From Candidatus Nitrotoga sp. BS (lineage in GTDB: Bacteria; Pseudomonadota; Gammaproteobacteria; Burkholderiales; Gallionellaceae), in the NCBI RefSeq assembly GCF_927797785.1, contig NZ_CAKMLL010000077.1, forward strand, positions 1 to 32,334: DNA of 32,334 bases, read 5' to 3'. The notes under the pieces were generated by a model, which was not told the DNA's origin, made no database searches, and saw only the letters and a program-made list of their open reading frames with translations. Numbering within the stretch: position 1 is the first letter of the stretch; each line of letters begins with the position of its first letter. This document shows positions 29,564 through 32,334 of the stretch, piece after piece. The translations under genes were made by a program, and so were the position numbers.

Positions 29564-29595
29564 TCCTTTTCATAGCTCACCCTCAACTCACCGCT

Positions 29596-30129
29596 TCAAG
29601 CCTTTTCAACTTGACCAAAATCCAACTCCACAGGTGTGGACCTACCAAAAATAGTCACTGCCACCCTCAATTTATTTTTATCATAATTGACGTTTTCTAC
29701 CACACCATGGAAATCAGTGAACGGCCCATCCTTTACACGCACTGCCTCACCTACTTCAAATAACACTTTGGGTCTCGGCTTTTCTACTCCAGCCTGCATT
29801 TGATGCATAATATTTTGCACTTCTTTTTCGCTTATGGGAGTAGGCTTCATTGCCGAACCACCCAAAAAACCAGTAACCTTGGGCGTACTCTTAACGAGGT
29901 GCCAGCTTTCGTCGGTCATTTCCATCTCGACCAGCACATAACCTGGGAAAAATTTACGCTCACTAATATTTTTCTGACCCGACTTCAACTCAACAACCTC
30001 TTCCACCGGCACCAAAATCTGGCCAAACTGATCTTCTAATTCCGCACGCTGAATACGCTCAGGCAACGCACGCTGCACGTATTTTTCAAACTGAGAATAC
30101 GTATGAACAACAAACCAACGCTTGGACAT
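29596..30129 (-). CDS. nusG: Transcription termination/antitermination protein NusG
   Basis: NusG binds RNA polymerase, raises elongation rate, links transcription to translation through S10, and aids Rho. The 177-residue product has the N-terminal NGN domain ([20 protein letters not shown] onward, with [20 protein letters not shown]) and the C-terminal KOW domain [20 protein letters not shown]. The ATG overlaps the secE stop by one base (TAATG), so the two are probably translationally coupled. Confidence 0.99.
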   Translation of the reverse strand: MSKRWFVVHTYSQFEKYVQRALPERIQRAELEDQFGQILVPVEEVVELKSGQKNISERKFFPGYVLVEMEMTDESWHLVKSTPKVTGFLGGSAMKPTPISEKEVQNIMHQMQAGVEKPRPKVLFEVGEAVRVKDGPFTDFHGVVENVNYDKNKLRVAVTIFGRSTPVELDFGQVEKA

Positions 30130-30473
30130 TATTCACGCCCCATTAATTTATTAACCACCAATAACAAACTGGCATCAACCGCCCATAAAAATAATGCCAT
30201 TACAACCGCAAAAAGAAGTACCACGCCTGTGGTCTGCACTGTTTCCTTGCGCGACGGCCACACCACGCGCTTAGCCTCCGCTACGGATTCCGCGCCAAAT
30301 GCAAATAAGCGCTTGCCTGGCTCGGTCATCCAAACCACAACAGCAGCCAACGAAAACCCGAGCAATACCGAAGCCAGCTTTATAACTGCAGCACTTTCGC
30401 GCAAAGCATAAAACCCCGCAATGCCCGCAGCAACGAACATAAACGCGACAACTAATTTAATTTTATCTGCCAT
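30129..30473 (-). CDS. secE: Preprotein translocase subunit SecE
   Basis: SecE clamps and stabilises SecY in the inner membrane. The 114-residue product has three hydrophobic segments (about 7-24, 32-49 and 85-108), the three-span form of proteobacteria. The conserved cytoplasmic helix [13 protein letters not shown] precedes the last span. The frame is open upstream to 30536 but runs into tRNA-Trp, so I place the start at the ATG at 30473 (MADKIKLVV). The ribosome-binding site is weak. Confidence 0.97.
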   Translation of the reverse strand: MADKIKLVVAFMFVAAGIAGFYALRESAAVIKLASVLLGFSLAAVVVWMTEPGKRLFAFGAESVAEAKRVVWPSRKETVQTTGVVLLFAVVMALFLWAVDASLLLVVNKLMGRE

Positions 30474-30506
30474 GCGTAATCTGCTCGTCTTTCCTGAAGA
30501 TTTAAC

Positions 30507-30582
30507 TGGCAGGCCAGGAGGGTTTCGAACCCCCAACCCTCGGTTTTGGAGACCGATACTCTACCAATTGAGCTACTGGCCT
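30507..30582 (-). tRNA. trpT: tRNA-Trp (CCA)
   Basis: A 76-base cloverleaf with a perfect 7-bp acceptor stem (AGGCCAG/CTGGCCT), discriminator G and an encoded CCA end. The anticodon loop CTCCAAA gives anticodon CCA for tryptophan. It sits between tuf and secE, a widely conserved place for tRNA-Trp. Confidence 0.97.
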
Positions 30583-30655
30583 AATTTTTTAAACGGAAAT
30601 AGCAAAGCAACCAAGATGAGGACCCGCACTTGCAACCCCTCCCTCTTTGTAGCCG

Positions 30656-31846
30656 CTATTCAATCACCTTAGCCACCACGCCGGCACCGACGGTTCGACC
30701 ACCTTCGCGTATCGCAAAACGAAGACCCTCTTCCATCGCTATTGGGGCGATCAAGCTAACCGTCACCGACACATTGTCTCCAGGCATCACCATTTCAGTG
30801 CCTTCCGGCAGCTCAACCGCACCTGTTACGTCGGTAGTTCGGAAGTAGAATTGCGGGCGGTAGCCTTGGAAGAACGGTGTATGGCGACCACCTTCGTCTT
30901 TACTGAGTACGTATATTTCGGCTGTAAACTTGGTATGCGGGCTGATAGAACCTGGTTTAGCCAAAACCTGACCACGTTCGACATCCTCACGCTTAGTACC
31001 ACGTAACAATATTCCTACGTTATCACCCGCCTGACCTTGATCAAGCAACTTGCGGAACATTTCTACACCAGTACATATGGTTTTGATAGTAGGCTTTAGG
31101 CCGATAATTTCAATTTCTTCACCCACCTTGACGACACCACGCTCCACCCGGCCAGTTACCACGGTGCCTCGACCAGAGATAGAAAAAACATCTTCTACAG
31201 GCATCAAAAATGTACCATCCATGACACGCATAGGTTGTGGTATATAGGCATCAAGCGCCTCGGCCAAACGAAAAATGGAGGGCTCGCCAATTTCGGACTG
31301 ATCACCCTGCAAAGCCTTGAGCGCACTGCCGATAATAATCGGGGTATCATCACCAGGGAAGTCATATTTGGTTAGAAGCTCGCGCACTTCCATTTCGACC
31401 AGCTCGAGCAGCTCAGGGTCATCAACCATGTCCGCCTTATTCATGTAGACGATAATGTAGGGAACCCCAACTTGACGCGCCAACAGTATATGTTCACGTG
31501 TTTGCGGCATCGGGCCATCTGCAGCTGACACTACCAGAATAGCGCCATCCATCTGCGCAGCACCGGTAATCATGTTTTTTATGTAATCCGCATGACCAGG
31601 ACAGTCCACATGCGCGTAATGCCGACCAGACGTTTCATACTCAACATGAGCAGTATTAATCGTGATGCCGCGCGCCTTTTCTTCCGGCGCTGCGTCAATC
31701 TGATCATAAGCTTTTGCCTCACCGCCAAATTTCTTGGAAAGCACAGTGGAAATCGCTGCTGTCAGGGTGGTCTTGCCATGATCAACGTGACCAATTGTAC
31801 CTACATTTACGTGCGGCTTGGTACGCTCAAATTTACTCTTTGCCAT
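30656..31846 (-). CDS. tuf: Elongation factor Tu (copy B, tRNA operon)
   Basis: This is the second EF-Tu gene, 396 residues and identical in protein sequence to the copy at 14105-15295; the GTPase motifs are at the same positions. It follows tRNA-Tyr, -Gly and -Thr as tufB does in E. coli and precedes tRNA-Trp. It ends in TAG where copy A ends in TAA, and the flanks differ at once on both sides. The ribosome-binding site is GAGGAAAA. It is probably cotranscribed with the upstream tRNAs. Confidence 0.99.
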   Translation of the reverse strand: MAKSKFERTKPHVNVGTIGHVDHGKTTLTAAISTVLSKKFGGEAKAYDQIDAAPEEKARGITINTAHVEYETSGRHYAHVDCPGHADYIKNMITGAAQMDGAILVVSAADGPMPQTREHILLARQVGVPYIIVYMNKADMVDDPELLELVEMEVRELLTKYDFPGDDTPIIIGSALKALQGDQSEIGEPSIFRLAEALDAYIPQPMRVMDGTFLMPVEDVFSISGRGTVVTGRVERGVVKVGEEIEIIGLKPTIKTICTGVEMFRKLLDQGQAGDNVGILLRGTKREDVERGQVLAKPGSISPHTKFTAEIYVLSKDEGGRHTPFFQGYRPQFYFRTTDVTGAVELPEGTEMVMPGDNVSVTVSLIAPIAMEEGLRFAIREGGRTVGAGVVAKVIE

Positions 31847-31897
31847 GATTTTTCCTCATCAACACCGAATTAACAATAGTATCTCAACAAAACCCAT

Positions 31898-31972
<75 letters not shown>

Positions 31973-31982
31973 CAACTCAAAC

Positions 31983-32056
31983 TGGAGCGGGTGAAGGGAA
32001 TCGAACCCTCGTCGTAAGTTTGGAAAACTTCTGCTCTACCATTGAGCTACACCCGC
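31983..32056 (-). tRNA. glyT: tRNA-Gly (TCC)
   Basis: A 74-base cloverleaf with acceptor stem GCGGGTG/CACCCGC, discriminator T and encoded CCA. The anticodon loop TTTCCAA gives anticodon TCC for glycine. The outermost anticodon-stem pair is G-A. The order Tyr-Gly-Thr before tuf matches E. coli tyrU-glyT-thrT. Confidence 0.97.
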
Positions 32057-32143
32057 ACGCTTTGCCGCCAAAATGACATGCAACCACACCACTACTACTC
32101 AGCGCAGTCAAATTTAGCTACCAAACTTAAAGAAACAAAAAAC

Positions 32144-32228
32144 TGGTGGAGGGAGAAGGATTCGAACCTTCGAAGGCAGAGCCGTCAGATTTACAGTCTG
32201 ATCCCTTTAACCGCTCGGGAATCCCTCC
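32144..32228 (-). tRNA. tyrU: tRNA-Tyr (GTA)
   Basis: An 85-base class II tRNA with a long variable arm, acceptor stem GGAGGGA/TCCCTCC, discriminator A and encoded CCA. The anticodon loop CTGTAAA gives anticodon GTA for tyrosine. It is the first gene of the tRNA-tuf operon, 14 bases after the -10 box of a strong promoter. Confidence 0.97.
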
Positions 32229-32242
32229 AAACGTAACTAGCT

Positions 32243-32271
32243 ATTATCCATCTCCTTACCCCCATTGTCAA
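32243..32271 (-). promoter_or_regulatory. Strong sigma70 promoter of the tRNA-tuf operon
   Basis: A perfect -35 TTGACA (32271-32266), a 17-base spacer and GATAAT (32248-32243, five of six) lie directly upstream of tRNA-Tyr. Initiation would fall about seven bases before the mature tRNA. This is the best promoter in the window and could drive the tRNAs, tuf and possibly genes beyond. Confidence 0.85.
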
Positions 32272-32290
32272 CGACACTTTGTTAGCCCCA

Positions 32291-32328
32291 AGTAGTAATG
32301 TCCGGTTTCTCCCAAATAGAAATGTCCG
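32291..32328. repeat. Two imperfect 14-bp direct repeats at the window edge
   Basis: AGTAGTAATGTCCG (32291-32304) and AATAGAAATGTCCG (32315-32328) match at 12 of 14 bases, sharing AATGTCCG, and are spaced 24 bases apart. Closely spaced short repeats of this kind occur as transposase-binding sites at the ends of some insertion sequences. The window stops before any transposase could be seen. Confidence 0.6.
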
Positions 32329-32334
32329 CTGGTG

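Noticed and set aside
29465-29595. Promoter for rplK in the nusG-rplK gap
   Set aside because: The T-rich stretch gives many partial -10 matches but no -35 at the right distance.

Overview
This window is one continuous ribosomal-protein and RNA-polymerase supercluster, and essentially everything in it is transcribed on the minus strand. Gene order and protein sequences point to a betaproteobacterium. A member of the Nitrosomonadales/Gallionellales side is my best guess; this is inference from remembered families, not a search. Supporting points are two identical tuf genes, the tRNA-tuf-secE-nusG-rplKAJL-rpoBC block joined directly to rpsL-rpsG-fusA-tuf and the S10/spc/alpha genes, and a zinc-ligand (C+) S4.

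In transcription order (right to left) the layout is: (1) 32334-32229, a near-consensus sigma70 promoter preceded at the window edge by two imperfect 14-bp repeats that may be the end of a mobile element; (2) tRNA-Tyr(GTA), tRNA-Gly(TCC), tRNA-Thr(GGT), tuf copy B, tRNA-Trp(CCA); (3) secE, nusG, rplK, rplA, then a 371-bp non-coding leader, rplJ, rplL, an attenuator-like hairpin, rpoB, rpoC; (4) the str genes rpsL, rpsG, fusA, tuf copy A; (5) the S10 genes rpsJ, rplC, rplD, rplW, rplB, rpsS, rplV, rpsC, rplP, rpmC, rpsQ; (6) an intergenic region with a good internal promoter, then the spc genes rplN, rplX, rplE, rpsN, rpsH, rplF, rplR, rpsE, rpmD, rplO, secY, infA, rpmJ; (7) the alpha genes rpsM, rpsK, rpsD, rpoA, rplQ. 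The first 50 bases may hold the tail of a convergent plus-strand gene.

Together the genes make the core of gene expression: ribosomal proteins of both subunits, the RNA polymerase alpha, beta and beta' subunits, initiation factor IF-1, elongation factors EF-Tu and EF-G, the transcription factor NusG, the SecY/SecE translocon, and four tRNAs. Spacing is tight, with many ATGA or TAATG overlaps. Most regulation should therefore come from a few promoters, leader RNA structures and RNA processing sites.

I found no unknown multi-gene system here. The most unusual signals are structural: a perfect 19-bp-arm inverted repeat inside rplL exactly over the protein hinge, hairpins in the rplL-rpoB and rpoB-rpoC gaps, a 1195-bp identity tract shared by the two tuf genes with sharp edges, a tandem 16-bp duplication between rpsG and rpsL, and possible transposon-end repeats just upstream of the first promoter.
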